The notes beneath the pieces are model-generated. The model had not been told where the DNA came from, made no database searches, and was given only the letters and a program-made list of their open reading frames with translations. Source: Azotobacter paspali (GTDB taxonomy: Bacteria; Pseudomonadota; Gammaproteobacteria; Pseudomonadales; Pseudomonadaceae). From it: 26,337 nucleotides of DNA. The stretch lies in assembly GCF_042434745.1 (NCBI RefSeq), contig NZ_JBHLSS010000034.1. One strand, 5' to 3'. Position numbers and translations under genes: made by a program. Shown here piece by piece: positions 15,301 through 22,648 of the stretch. Position 1 is the stretch's first letter; every line of letters starts with the position of its first letter.

Positions 15301-16051
15301 CCCGCCGGCCAGCATCCTCAACCCTGACGGCCTGCACAATTCGCCAGGCATCGCATTCATCGAGGGGGAGGAAGAGGCCAGGCTCGCCGAGAAAATTGGG
15401 CTACCGATTATCTACCGTGTGACCACCAGCAATGCTGACCTGTACCACGCGACGAACAACCCGGACGGCAACATTCATCCGAACCCGATGCTGCTCGGGT
15501 CTGACACAGCAAGCGGCGCGAATTCGGCGGGCATTGAGCCAACCAGTTGGGACATGGACGCCAGCACTGGCCTGACCGCTACCGGCAGCCGCGAGACGAT
15601 CACATTCTTCGATGGCGAGCGCGAGCGCACAGTCAATGCATTCAAGATGGTCATCTCCGGCACGGCGGGGAGTTCAGGCCTGTACGGCCGCATCCGGCAG
15701 TCCGGCCTGTTATCGCAAGTAGCGTCGGGAAACTCGATTGAAGGGGGGGTCGAGTATGTGGTTGATGCCGGCCATAACAACCTCGCCGCCGTGGGCATCG
15801 TGATCGACCCTGCCACTACCGCTGATCAAGTGCATGGCATGGTCAATACGGGCGGCACGAACGGCGATCAGCCGATGCCCGCCGTCATCAGCAAGAAATT
15901 CTACGGATGCACTCGGTCTCCCAAATACACGGTGCCCGGCACGTTGCCGGCATCGCTATCTTGGGATATCCGCGTGCGCTGCTGTGTAGCGGGTCCTTTC
16001 AGCGCAACCGTCTGGTTCATTTCCACGTCGCTGCGCAAGGTTCCGGCATAA
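12392..16051 (+). CDS. Tailspike-like protein: beta-helix plus SGNH esterase domains
   Basis: A 1219-residue protein. Residues 1-80 hold a short coiled segment (DADVARLDQQVRQLAATIQA) and an AGFLSASDKARYD motif common in tail fibres. About residues 100-715 are a right-handed parallel beta-helix with repeated short rungs such as IRGNLV, IEGNVIV, VRGNVVI, INGNYVL and FSGNRY. A Gly-rich hinge (around 725-735) leads to an SGNH/GDSL hydrolase domain: G789-D790-S791, G870-T871-N872-D873, and D979-G-L-H982, giving a plausible Ser-Asp-His triad with N872 in the oxyanion hole. A beta-rich C-terminal domain follows. Likely a surface-polysaccharide depolymerase or deacetylase; beta-helix cleavage activity cannot be read from sequence. 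AGGA lies 5 nt before ATG 12392. Confidence 0.85.
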   Translation: MPIPQSRYISAGGGASDADVARLDQQVRQLAATIQAHIGAGGDAHRAATATLAGFLSASDKARYDALASQGQQEQGDRLSSAGIFTGEAFGVIGGPGRDETQNILAAINAIGDAGGELVIRAESPGDPIYINAPLPIEASNLTLRFRGTLLMGPNAYVRVNGGLSEIVRPGMSGNTLALRAPSTTDAEGRMVLPLRSGLGAFLQIDDKITIRGQNDKFGKPFSKQVTTVVAISGDNATCADEPGETWLPTYPDSDWPPDHTTGTTIGIAAFSALTVDAVRGDVVLHVANTSYFSAGKLVYISDSRTEADFMAPVPTTLRSQCNMEIARVVAVDAGSNTVTLDRGLSRGFPTAWGGGVALMEPVENTHIVADRLSWDAPQPNRRNSALAINYASECTIQAAFVDGRSGRLGAAARIGYSYDCQILNTAADGAYGFGSAEGYGLTLYYSTLCAIRGCHATGGRHNYLLQSATLCTVEGNYSGDDFISGIDLHGANSVDCVIRGNLVQVGVQHAPGVTNSGGIRNGNTSHTIGDHGTIIEGNVIVNYRGTLSCAIDVSPSSRDVVVRGNVVIDVGVAFRHYKVSSSVPNQHSNRVVINGNYVLRAVLPVDIENYTGNSFWDELIFTDNEFVDCGQSVLIEDIPRVIFSGNRYRLTTARSGEPAFDFRSIPNLRVQGNEVHGAARGGRATNCGTAAFVRNWFGGCTEGSTVMDGGGNTSLLDVLNGDSGGGGGGPITTGDITDYVETTEDLIGSSIVAGTGITKSYDDATGKTTISATGGGANALTGLVVPAGDSRSNQNWSYTNTVPALLARSPLGWFELLSRRVRVDSRYKQCVPGYTVAQLRALFEADTPNEYGFSPSEVPLGTLWVLRIGTNDIAGGTKSGIDTALVDHQWIVDWMTARGDTVFVVAEWPRVASGNAPINTTGQQLMQYYREEIKRRNRGKARVYVVDVWPRAVDPASTTGDPLSTPASTPPASILNPDGLHNSPGIAFIEGEEEARLAEKIGLPIIYRVTTSNADLYHATNNPDGNIHPNPMLLGSDTASGANSAGIEPTSWDMDASTGLTATGSRETITFFDGERERTVNAFKMVISGTAGSSGLYGRIRQSGLLSQVASGNSIEGGVEYVVDAGHNNLAAVGIVIDPATTADQVHGMVNTGGTNGDQPMPAVISKKFYGCTRSPKYTVPGTLPASLSWDIRVRCCVAGPFSATVWFISTSLRKVPA

Positions 16052-16081
16052 CCCACATCCATCACATCAAGGAGCAGCCGG

Positions 16082-17596
16082 ATGGCTATCTCTTTTGCCC
16101 GCTACGTCGATATCGCCTCCGGCGTGATCGGTACGCAAGTTGTCGCGGAGCGCGAGCTTGTCGGCTTGCGCTTCACAACTGATCCGCGCGTACCCGTCAA
16201 CGATCCGATCTCGGCGGCAAATGCTGACGACGTGCTGCAGTACTTCGGCGCATCGTCCGACGAGTACGATTTCGCACAGCAGTACTTCAGCTATGTCAGC
16301 CCGTCGCCGATCAGCCGCCCACGCCGCCTGCTGTTCGCGGCATTCGCGCAGACCGCCCGCGCCCCGCGCCTCTACGGCGCAGAGGGCTCATACATGCTGG
16401 CTACCTTCCAAGCCGTGACTAGCGGTACGCTGAACCTGACCATGGGCTCTCATCAGGCAGAACTGGTTGGCATCAACCTGTCGAGCGCTACAACTCTGGC
16501 CGACGTGGCGACCGCTATCCAAGGCGCGATTCGTGCAGAAACCACTGGTGGCGCGCAATGGACCGGCGCGACCGTCACATATGACGCCACCGAGCGAGCT
16601 TTTACCCTAGTGGGTGGGGATGCAGTCGACGCGCCAGTCTCCGTCGCAATCGCCTCGACTGGGACCGACCTCGCCCCGCTGCTCGGCTGGACGTTCAGCG
16701 CCACAGTTTTCTCGCCCGGCAGCGATCAGCAGACTCCAGTCGAAGCCTTCGCCGCCGCCCGCGACGTGTCGGATAACTTCGGCACCTTCTCCTTCGGCGC
16801 CGTGCTGACAGACGACGAGGCCGAGGCTGTGGCGCTGGCCAATGCGGCGCTCAATGTCGAGTTTATCTACCTGGTCAGCGTGACGTCGGCCACTGCCGCA
16901 GCTCTCTCGGCCCGCCTCATCAATGTCCCGTCCGTTGGGCTGGTGCTCAACAGCTCGGTCGGAGAGTACAAGGAGGCTCTGATCCAGGCCATCGTCGCCG
17001 CGATCGTCTGGACGCGCCGCAACGCGACCGTCAACGTCATGTACCGCCAACTGGCTGGACTCACCGCCGACGTGACGACCACGGCGGACGCCGACACATA
17101 CGACGGGCTACGGGTCAACTACTACGGCCAGACAGCAAAGGCGGGCCAGCAGTACAGCTTTCTGCAGCGAGGCTACCTCATGGGGCCGCCGACTGCGCCG
17201 CTGGACATCAACGTCCATGCGAACGAGCAGTGGCTGAAGTCCTACCTGCAGGCTCGGCTCATGTCGCTACAGCTCTCTCTGGGAAAGATCGCCGCCAACG
17301 ATTCCGGCCGGGCGACCGTGCTGGCACAGGTGGTCGCCGCCGTCCAGCTCGCAAAGAACAACGGGACGATCAGCGTAGGCAAGGTGCTGGACGCCACCCA
17401 GCAGGCGGCCGTCACAGACCTGACAGGCGATCCAGAAGCCTGGCGCGACGTGCAGAGCAAAGGCTACTGGGCGGATTGCCAGATCGTGCAGGAGACCGGC
17501 CCCGGCGGAATGCTGGAGTACGTCGCGCAATACACGCTCGCGTACAGCAAGAACGACGTGGTGCGGAAAATTACGGGAAGCCACAACCTGGTTTGA
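16082..17596 (+). CDS. Tail sheath protein (DUF3383 family)
   Basis: A 504-residue protein with AAGGAG 7 nt before ATG 16082. It shows DUF3383 (PF11863) traits: a short N-terminal strand (ISFARYVDIASGVI), GLRFTTDPRVPVNDPI, the FGASSDEYDFAQQYFSYVSPSP segment, AATAIQGAIRA-type helices, and a C-terminal domain with NVMYRQLAGLTADVTT and NYYGQTAKAGQQYSFLQRGYLMG. In these phages DUF3383 proteins form the contractile sheath, and the tube gene comes next, as seen here. It is normal in length and complete. It is the first gene after the tailspike insertion and has its own ribosome-binding site. Confidence 0.9.
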   Translation: MAISFARYVDIASGVIGTQVVAERELVGLRFTTDPRVPVNDPISAANADDVLQYFGASSDEYDFAQQYFSYVSPSPISRPRRLLFAAFAQTARAPRLYGAEGSYMLATFQAVTSGTLNLTMGSHQAELVGINLSSATTLADVATAIQGAIRAETTGGAQWTGATVTYDATERAFTLVGGDAVDAPVSVAIASTGTDLAPLLGWTFSATVFSPGSDQQTPVEAFAAARDVSDNFGTFSFGAVLTDDEAEAVALANAALNVEFIYLVSVTSATAAALSARLINVPSVGLVLNSSVGEYKEALIQAIVAAIVWTRRNATVNVMYRQLAGLTADVTTTADADTYDGLRVNYYGQTAKAGQQYSFLQRGYLMGPPTAPLDINVHANEQWLKSYLQARLMSLQLSLGKIAANDSGRATVLAQVVAAVQLAKNNGTISVGKVLDATQQAAVTDLTGDPEAWRDVQSKGYWADCQIVQETGPGGMLEYVAQYTLAYSKNDVVRKITGSHNLV

Positions 17597-17608
17597 GGAT
17601 AGACGACC

Positions 17609-18070
17609 ATGACTTTCGATGTTTCTGCCGCCGGCACGGGCGCCCGACTTGTGGCCAGCGAGACTTTCCCCAACGGCTTCGACCTGACATCGTGGGCCGA
17701 CGATTCCGATCCGTTCGACATCCCGGCCCTGACCACCGCCAGCCAAGCGATGAACGTCAACGGCGACATGGTGACATGGTCGACCCCAGCGCCTATCGTC
17801 GTGACAATCAACGTGCTGCCCGGCTCGCCGGATGACCAGAACCTGCAGGCGCTGCTGGACGCCAACCGCCCGGCCGCCGGCCGCCGCGTTGCGCGCGACG
17901 TGATCACATTGACCAAGACCAACCCTGACGGGTCTACCGAGACCCTGGCCGACGGCCGGATCACCGGCGGCATGCTGGGCCGCAGCGTCGCCAGCGCTGG
18001 CCGGCAGAAGGCATCGTCATTTACGTTCGCCTTCCAAGACATCGCGGTGACCCGCGCGGGAGGTCAGTGA
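17609..18070 (+). CDS. Tail tube protein
   Basis: A 153-residue beta-rich protein directly after the sheath gene (12-nt gap, GAGGAT upstream). It starts MTFDVSAAGTGARLVASETF and alternates strands with turns (FDLTSWADDSDPFDIPAL; PAPIVVTINVLPGSPDDQNL; GRRVARDVITLTKTNPDGS; SSFTFAFQDI). Size, composition and position are those of the DUF3277-like tube protein that pairs with DUF3383 sheaths. Hexameric rings would stack to make the inner tube through which DNA passes. I recognise the type by synteny more than by motif. Confidence 0.75.
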   Translation: MTFDVSAAGTGARLVASETFPNGFDLTSWADDSDPFDIPALTTASQAMNVNGDMVTWSTPAPIVVTINVLPGSPDDQNLQALLDANRPAAGRRVARDVITLTKTNPDGSTETLADGRITGGMLGRSVASAGRQKASSFTFAFQDIAVTRAGGQ

Positions 18071-18071
18071 T

Positions 18072-18527
18072 ATGGGGGCAAGCCATGAACTGATCGAGCC
18101 TGTCGACCGGATCATCTCCGGGCGCGGGGGCAATGAGAAAACATTCGTCTTGTCGTACCTGGATTGTGTTGACGGTCGCAAGATCGCGGCCATGTATCCG
18201 GTCGCCAATATGCCCAGGCTTGGGGACTACAAGTCCAGCGAAGAAGCAATGCAGCTCCTGCTGTCACATGTTGGGGTCTATCGGTCCGACGGTACGATCC
18301 TGCGGCTATCGACGCTCGACCTGATCCGAAACCACGTTCCAGACCCCATCATGCTGATGAAGCTGGAATATTCGATGCTGGATCACAACTTCGATTTTTT
18401 CGGACCCGGCGGCCCCTTAAGCTCGGTCGAGGGGCTGCTCAAGCAGGGCGCCGTGTTGATTACCCAAATGCTGACCCAATCGTTGGCGTCATCGTCTCAG
18501 CAGGCCTCGCATCGTACGCAGAGCTGA
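18072..18527 (+). CDS. Tail assembly chaperone, zero-frame product (gpG-like)
   Basis: A 151-residue protein with GGGAGG (18058-18063) ahead of ATG 18072. It lies between the tube and tape-measure genes, where tail assembly chaperones are almost always found. It is a compact alpha/beta protein (ISGRGGNEKTFVLSYLDCVDG, then IMLMKLEYSMLDHNFDFFG) with a Ser/Gln-rich end. A T_TTT_TTC heptamer at codons for F109-F110 begins a predicted -1 frameshift that makes a longer product; see the separate entry. Chaperones of this type coat the tape measure until the tube polymerises and are absent from the finished virion. Confidence 0.8.
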   Translation: MGASHELIEPVDRIISGRGGNEKTFVLSYLDCVDGRKIAAMYPVANMPRLGDYKSSEEAMQLLLSHVGVYRSDGTILRLSTLDLIRNHVPDPIMLMKLEYSMLDHNFDFFGPGGPLSSVEGLLKQGAVLITQMLTQSLASSSQQASHRTQS

Positions 18528-18631
18528 AAACGTCAATCTCCCTGCGCGAAGCCATGGACCTTTGGGAAATCGCCATCGTCAACCGGCATAACGAATACCT
18601 GGCGGTCGAAGACGCCAAGCGGCAACGATAG
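18072..18631 (+). CDS. Tail assembly chaperone, -1 frameshift fusion product (gpGT-like)
   Basis: From 18401 the -1 frame stays open to TAG 18629-18631. Its end encodes ADPIVGVIVSAG, LASYAELKTSISLREAMDLW and EIAIVNRHNEYLAVEDAKRQ, clearly protein-like helix sequence resembling other tail-chaperone C-termini. That frame has no ATG, GTG or TTG between the slip site and ATG 18554, so it needs frameshifting to be made in full. A slip on T_TTT_TTC would join residues 1-110 to 76 new ones, giving a 186-residue protein. The coordinates here span both frames. Lambda G/GT and P2 E/E+E' are precedents. Confidence 0.75.
18395..18439 (+). promoter_or_regulatory. -1 ribosomal frameshift signal (slippery heptamer and hairpin)
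   Basis: The heptamer T_TTT_TTC (18395-18401) is in the correct register with the zero frame (GAT TTT TTC). After a 6-nt spacer comes a hairpin: 18408-18417 pairs with 18430-18439, ten base pairs including two G-U, with a 12-nt loop. Spacer length and stem are in the range of known -1 frameshift stimulators. Activity is inferred. Confidence 0.75.
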
Positions 18632-18639
18632 GGGCGGGC

Positions 18640-20328
18640 ATGTCCATCCTAGATACCTTCATCACGCTCTTCACCGCCGACACGACGGGCCTTGAGCAAG
18701 GCGCTGACCGGGCGCGCCGGGAAGCTAATCGGCTGATCGACAGGCTACGTGGCGTTGACCGCGCGGCGACAGGAGCAAGCCGGACGCTTGTCGACATGTT
18801 CCGCGAGTTTGACGCCAGGTCGGCGATCCCCGCAGCTCTAGGGGGGATAACAACTGCGCTCGGCCTGGGCGGAGCGGCAGGTGCTGCGAACGACCTGGCG
18901 GACGAGCTGGCGAAGATCGCCGCAACGGCGGATTTGGTTGGCGTGTCCGCCCAGTCCGTTGATGGTTTCTCCAAGGTCCTTGGGCAGTTCGGCCTTGACG
19001 CAGAGGGCGCGCGGGATGTCTTGATCGACATGGCCGAAGCGGTAGGCGACGCCTTGCAAGACACGGAGGGCTCCATCGCTAAGGCGTTTGCAGGCATGAA
19101 GGTCAACCTTCGTGACTCGCAGGGGCAAGCTGTCGATACGCAGGAGGCGTTCCTGCGCCTGGCCGATGGGCTGTCGAAGCTATCCGAAACGGAGGCGACA
19201 TTCCGCGCCAAGGAAATCGGGATCACGGACCGTGAGGCGCTGTTTGCATTGCGCCTGGGGCGCGAGGAGCTTGAACGCAGATGGAAAGCTGAGGCCGCCG
19301 TCAGTCGGGCCACGAAGGAGAATATCGCCCGGAGCAAAGAGTACAGTTTCGCCGTAGGCACTCTGTCGCGTGCGTTTGAGGGGGTTACGACAGGGCTCAC
19401 CGCCAGCGTCATGCCGGCCCTAACGGGGCTGGCTCGTGCCCTGTCGCCCGCCATTACCTGGCTGGCCGATAACCTGGACATCGTCAAAGGGTTTTTCATC
19501 GGCGTTGCTGGCGTCATCACGGCGGTCTACTTGCCCGCCATGCTGAGTGCCGTTGCGGCATCCGCTCCCCTCATCTTGACCATTGCAGCCGTCGCCGCCT
19601 TGGGCGCCGCATTCGCCTTGGCGTATGAGGACATTACCGCATTCATGGAGGGCGGAGACAGCATGATTGGCCGCCTCCTTGAGCGCTTTCCGGCGCTCGG
19701 CGCGGCGGCATCTGAGCTGGCGAATTGGCTGCGCGCGTCCTGGGAAGGGCTCAAGCAATTCGGAGCCGATGCACTTGCCGCCATCATGCCTCTGGCGCAG
19801 TCCATCGGCGACCTGCTTGCGTCTGTAGGTGGGCTGGCATGGGATTTTCTAGCGCTGCTGGTGGACGTGGGGCGGCAGATTTGGAGCGTGATTGATGACG
19901 CCGTGCTCGGCGCGTTTCGCACCCTTGCTACGGGGGCTCGGCAGATTCTCGGTGGACTGATCGAGTTCCTGGCCGCAGCGTTCGGCCAGATCGCCAGCAT
20001 ACTACGGAGTGTTGGCGGGGCAGTCGGCACCGTAGCTGGCTTGCTGGGATTTGGTGGCGAGTCCTCGCCCAGCGGGGAGCCGCATGCCGTTGCCATGGGA
20101 CAGGCGCAAATGGCCGCTGCCGCAGCCAATCCCTTGACCGCCACCACAAGCCAGTCGATCAGCAACACGGCGACCAGCAACCGCCGCGAGTCGTCGGTTA
20201 CTGTCGGCGAGATCAACGTCCAGACGCAAGCTACCGACGCCCAGGGTATCGCCGGCGCCGTGGCAGACCCGTTGCGCGATCAGCTCCGCAGCCTAGATGA
20301 AGAGTTTGCCAGCGGAGTGGACCGGTAA
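18640..20328 (+). CDS. Tape measure protein
   Basis: A 562-residue, strongly helical protein with GGGGCGGG before ATG 18640, 8 nt after the chaperone's frameshifted stop. The N-terminal half is coiled (TTGLEQGADRARREANRLIDRLRGVDRA; ELAKIAATADLVG). Hydrophobic segments span about 285-335 (GFFIGVAGVITAVYLPAML, then ILTIAAVAALGAAFALAYED), followed by the ITAFMEGGDSMIG motif typical of tape measures in contractile phages. At about 0.15 nm per residue it would set a tail of roughly 80-85 nm, a short myovirus tail. The hydrophobic part may enter the host membrane during ejection. It has no obvious peptidoglycan hydrolase domain. Confidence 0.9.
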   Translation: MSILDTFITLFTADTTGLEQGADRARREANRLIDRLRGVDRAATGASRTLVDMFREFDARSAIPAALGGITTALGLGGAAGAANDLADELAKIAATADLVGVSAQSVDGFSKVLGQFGLDAEGARDVLIDMAEAVGDALQDTEGSIAKAFAGMKVNLRDSQGQAVDTQEAFLRLADGLSKLSETEATFRAKEIGITDREALFALRLGREELERRWKAEAAVSRATKENIARSKEYSFAVGTLSRAFEGVTTGLTASVMPALTGLARALSPAITWLADNLDIVKGFFIGVAGVITAVYLPAMLSAVAASAPLILTIAAVAALGAAFALAYEDITAFMEGGDSMIGRLLERFPALGAAASELANWLRASWEGLKQFGADALAAIMPLAQSIGDLLASVGGLAWDFLALLVDVGRQIWSVIDDAVLGAFRTLATGARQILGGLIEFLAAAFGQIASILRSVGGAVGTVAGLLGFGGESSPSGEPHAVAMGQAQMAAAAANPLTATTSQSISNTATSNRRESSVTVGEINVQTQATDAQGIAGAVADPLRDQLRSLDEEFASGVDR

Positions 20329-20885
20329 TGGCTCAGACAGACCCTCAGGTAATCGAGGCGACGCAGGATCTGGTGGCCATCCTTGATGCCGAGTCCTTTC
20401 TGCCCGTGCTGTCGCCGTTGGCGCCGATGCGCGTCACGGTGCGCGAAGTGTCTCGGCTCACAACCTGGCCCGTGGAGGACGGCACCGAGCGGACCGATCA
20501 TCGCGTTATTCAGCCCGTGGAGATCGAACTGCCGGCGTTGCTGACCGAAAGCGTCCGTGACCAGTTCGAGCTGCTGCGTCAGGCGTACATGGCCGGAACC
20601 GAAGTGATAGTGCAGACCCGCGTGCGCAGCTACCCGCGCATGATGATCATGGAGATGCCGCACGACGAGACGCCCGATCAGATGGATGCCCTCGCCGTGG
20701 CTGTGCATCTGCGCGAGATACAGACTGTGGAAGTCCAGTTCGGCACCCTCCCGCCCCGCAAAGTGTCCGGGCCTACCGGCAACCCGGCGCAGACCGACAC
20801 AGTGCGCAAGGGCACGCAACAGACTACATCGAGCGACGCGACAACCCAGCGTCGCGCTTCGGTCCTGTACGGGATATTCAACTGA
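20328..20885 (+). CDS. Dit-like baseplate protein
   Basis: A 185-residue protein sharing one base with the tape-measure stop (TAATG). The core has the Dit-like N-terminal domain pattern: RTDHRVIQPVEIELPALLT, a helix (QFELLRQAYMAGTEVIVQT), then RSYPRMMIMEMPHDETPDQM and a strand (VHLREIQTVEVQF). This is the split-barrel fold that makes the first baseplate ring around the tube. The C-terminal 40 residues are Thr/Ser/Gln-rich and probably flexible (TGNPAQTDTV). Position between tape measure and plug supports the role. Confidence 0.72.
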   Translation: MAQTDPQVIEATQDLVAILDAESFLPVLSPLAPMRVTVREVSRLTTWPVEDGTERTDHRVIQPVEIELPALLTESVRDQFELLRQAYMAGTEVIVQTRVRSYPRMMIMEMPHDETPDQMDALAVAVHLREIQTVEVQFGTLPPRKVSGPTGNPAQTDTVRKGTQQTTSSDATTQRRASVLYGIFN

Positions 20886-21193
20886 TGCTGACTATTCCTC
20901 TCGATCAGATCCCGAACCAGTCGCTGGACCTGTCGATCGGTGGCCATCGCTGGTCCTTGCGCATCAAGCAGGCCCGCGAGTCGATGGTCATCGACGTGAC
21001 CATGGATGACGCGCTGTTGATCGCAGGCCATCGCATCGCCGTCGGCTCTCCGATCCTGCCCTACCCGCCGATGCAGGTGGCCGGAAACTTCCTGCTGCTG
21101 ACCGACGGGGACGCGGACCCTGACTACTCGCGCTTCGGCGTAGACCAGGCCCTGGTCTACGTGACGCCGGAGGAGATCGGCAATGGCACTTGA
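20885..21193 (+). CDS. Baseplate plug protein (Pam3 gp18-like)
   Basis: A 102-residue beta-rich protein, TGATG-coupled to the previous gene and overlapping the hub gene by 11 bp. The sequence (MLTIPLDQIPNQSLDLSIGG, YPPMQVAGNFLLLTDGDADP, YSRFGVDQALVYVTPEEI) matches the small plug protein described in the baseplate of cyanophage Pam3. In that structure it fills the hub lumen and keeps the tube closed before ejection. Related genes occur in many small contractile phages in the same position. The family call is from memory of its pattern. Confidence 0.72.
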   Translation: MLTIPLDQIPNQSLDLSIGGHRWSLRIKQARESMVIDVTMDDALLIAGHRIAVGSPILPYPPMQVAGNFLLLTDGDADPDYSRFGVDQALVYVTPEEIGNGT

Positions 21194-22001
21194 CCTGCGG
21201 CGCATTCGCGTGGGGGTGGAAATCTCCGGCCGGCTCCAGTTGTATGAGGGGTTGCGTGTCCGGGCGCAGGGCACCAAGTACGCCAGTCCGACAAAGAACG
21301 AGGCGACGATCACCCTCACAGGCATGTCGCAAAAGACCCGCGACTACCTGCTGACCGAGACCAGCCCCTTCAACGCCAACCGCACGCCGAAGCGTGTCTA
21401 TTTGGAGGTCGGGCGGCAGTCGGGCGGCATGTTTCGGCTGTACGTGGGGGACATCACGTCGGCCGAGCCATCCAGCCCGCCCGATATCGATTTGATCCTG
21501 CGCTCGAAAACCCAAGCCTCGGCGGCCAATACCGTGGTTGCCAAGTCCGCGCCAGCGACCACCCGGCTATCCGACCTGGTGCGCAATGTCGCGGCCGACC
21601 TCGGGCTTGCCCCTGTGTTCGAGGCGCAAGACATCCAGATCGCCAACTACCAGCACGCCGGCAGCAACCTGGCGCAGGTGCAGGCGCTGCAGGACGTTGG
21701 CGGCGTATCGGCCTACGTCGACGACGGGGAGTTGATCGTCAAGGACGCCAACCGCCCCCTGAGCAACCGCATTCGCATCCTGAACAAGGACAGCGGCATG
21801 GTCGGTCTGCCGAAAGCCACTGAAAAGGGGCTGTCCGTGACCTTCCTGCTCGACCCGGAAACCAAGATCGGCGGGGCGCTGCGCGTACAGTCGGCCCTGA
21901 ATCCAGCGCTCGACGGCGACTACCTGATCAAGCAACTGAAATTCGACGTGGCCAGCCACGACGACCCGTTTTTCTACACGGCGGAGTGCACCCGGCTATG
22001 A
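21183..22001 (+). CDS. Baseplate hub protein
   Basis: A 272-residue protein starting at ATG 21183. Strand-rich segments (RIRVGVEISGRLQLYEGLRV; EATITLTGMSQKTRDYLLT; FRLYVGDITSAEPS) and a small alpha/beta insert (LSDLVRNVAADLGLAPVFEA) fit gp27/gpD-type hubs. The C-terminal segment (LRVQSALNPALDGDYLIKQLKF and a following HDDPFFYTAEC) is typical of hub proteins in contractile phages, where a 'DG.Y.V....H' motif closes the ring. It forms the trimeric adaptor joining the hexameric tube to the spike. It couples to the next gene by ATGA. Confidence 0.75.
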   Translation: MALDLRRIRVGVEISGRLQLYEGLRVRAQGTKYASPTKNEATITLTGMSQKTRDYLLTETSPFNANRTPKRVYLEVGRQSGGMFRLYVGDITSAEPSSPPDIDLILRSKTQASAANTVVAKSAPATTRLSDLVRNVAADLGLAPVFEAQDIQIANYQHAGSNLAQVQALQDVGGVSAYVDDGELIVKDANRPLSNRIRILNKDSGMVGLPKATEKGLSVTFLLDPETKIGGALRVQSALNPALDGDYLIKQLKFDVASHDDPFFYTAECTRL

Positions 22002-22648
22002 CTTTGCAGGCCCCCAATCAAGACCAGTCGCACGATGGCAGCCTCGCCGGCATCACCGGCGACGTGCTCGCCCGGTGGCTTCGGGATAAGGTCGACGACA
22101 TGCTGCCGGCGCGGGTTGTCAGCTACGACGATGCGACCAATCGCGCTACTGTCCAGCCAATGGTCATGGTCGGCATGACGGACGGCTCGGCCCTGGCGCG
22201 GCCGAACGTGGCAAGCGTCCCGGTATTCCGTTACGGCGGCGGCGGGTTTTTCATCCGATTCCCGCTGAGGCCGGGAGACCTTGGCTGGATCAAGGCTAAT
22301 GACCGGGACGTCAGCCTGTATCTGCAGGCACAGCAGCAGACCCGCCCCAACACTCGTCGGTCGCACTCCTTCAGTGATGGGATTTTCTTTCCCGACACGT
22401 TGCGCCAATGGGCTATCGCCGGCGGTGACGCGGACGCACTGGTTATTCAGTCGCTTGACGGGCAAACCGTGGTGGCGCTCCGGCAGGACGCGCTCCATCT
22501 GCGCCAGGGCACCAGCCAGATTGCTGTGACCGCGTCCGCCGTGGACATCACCGCGCCGTTGCTTCGGCACAACGGCGTCAACATTGGCGCAACGCACGTC
22601 CATGGCGGCGTGACCGCCGGGGGCGCTAACACGGGGGTCCCAGCATGA
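21998..22648 (+). CDS. Baseplate central spike (Gp138-like, OB-fold N-terminus)
   Basis: A 216-residue protein; ATG 21998 overlaps the hub stop (ATGA). Residues 25-115 fit the Gp138 N-terminal domain: MLPARVVSYDDATNRATVQPM, then VPVFRYGGGGFFIRFPL and the RPGDLGWIKANDRDVS strand. The C-terminal part is a beta-prism of short repeats (QTVVALRQDALHLRQGTSQI, then AVTASAVDITA). It ends with T-H-V-H-G-G-V near residues 200-206; HxH tips bind iron in P2 gpV and similar spikes. It is the needle that pierces the outer membrane. Confidence 0.82.
   Translation: MTLQAPNQDQSHDGSLAGITGDVLARWLRDKVDDMLPARVVSYDDATNRATVQPMVMVGMTDGSALARPNVASVPVFRYGGGGFFIRFPLRPGDLGWIKANDRDVSLYLQAQQQTRPNTRRSHSFSDGIFFPDTLRQWAIAGGDADALVIQSLDGQTVVALRQDALHLRQGTSQIAVTASAVDITAPLLRHNGVNIGATHVHGGVTAGGANTGVPA

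Noticed and set aside
18463..18469. CCCAAAT as an alternative slippery heptamer nearer the chaperone stop.
   Set aside because: Its register does not match the zero frame; X would need to be at a third codon position, and it is not. T_TTT_TTC at 18395 fits.
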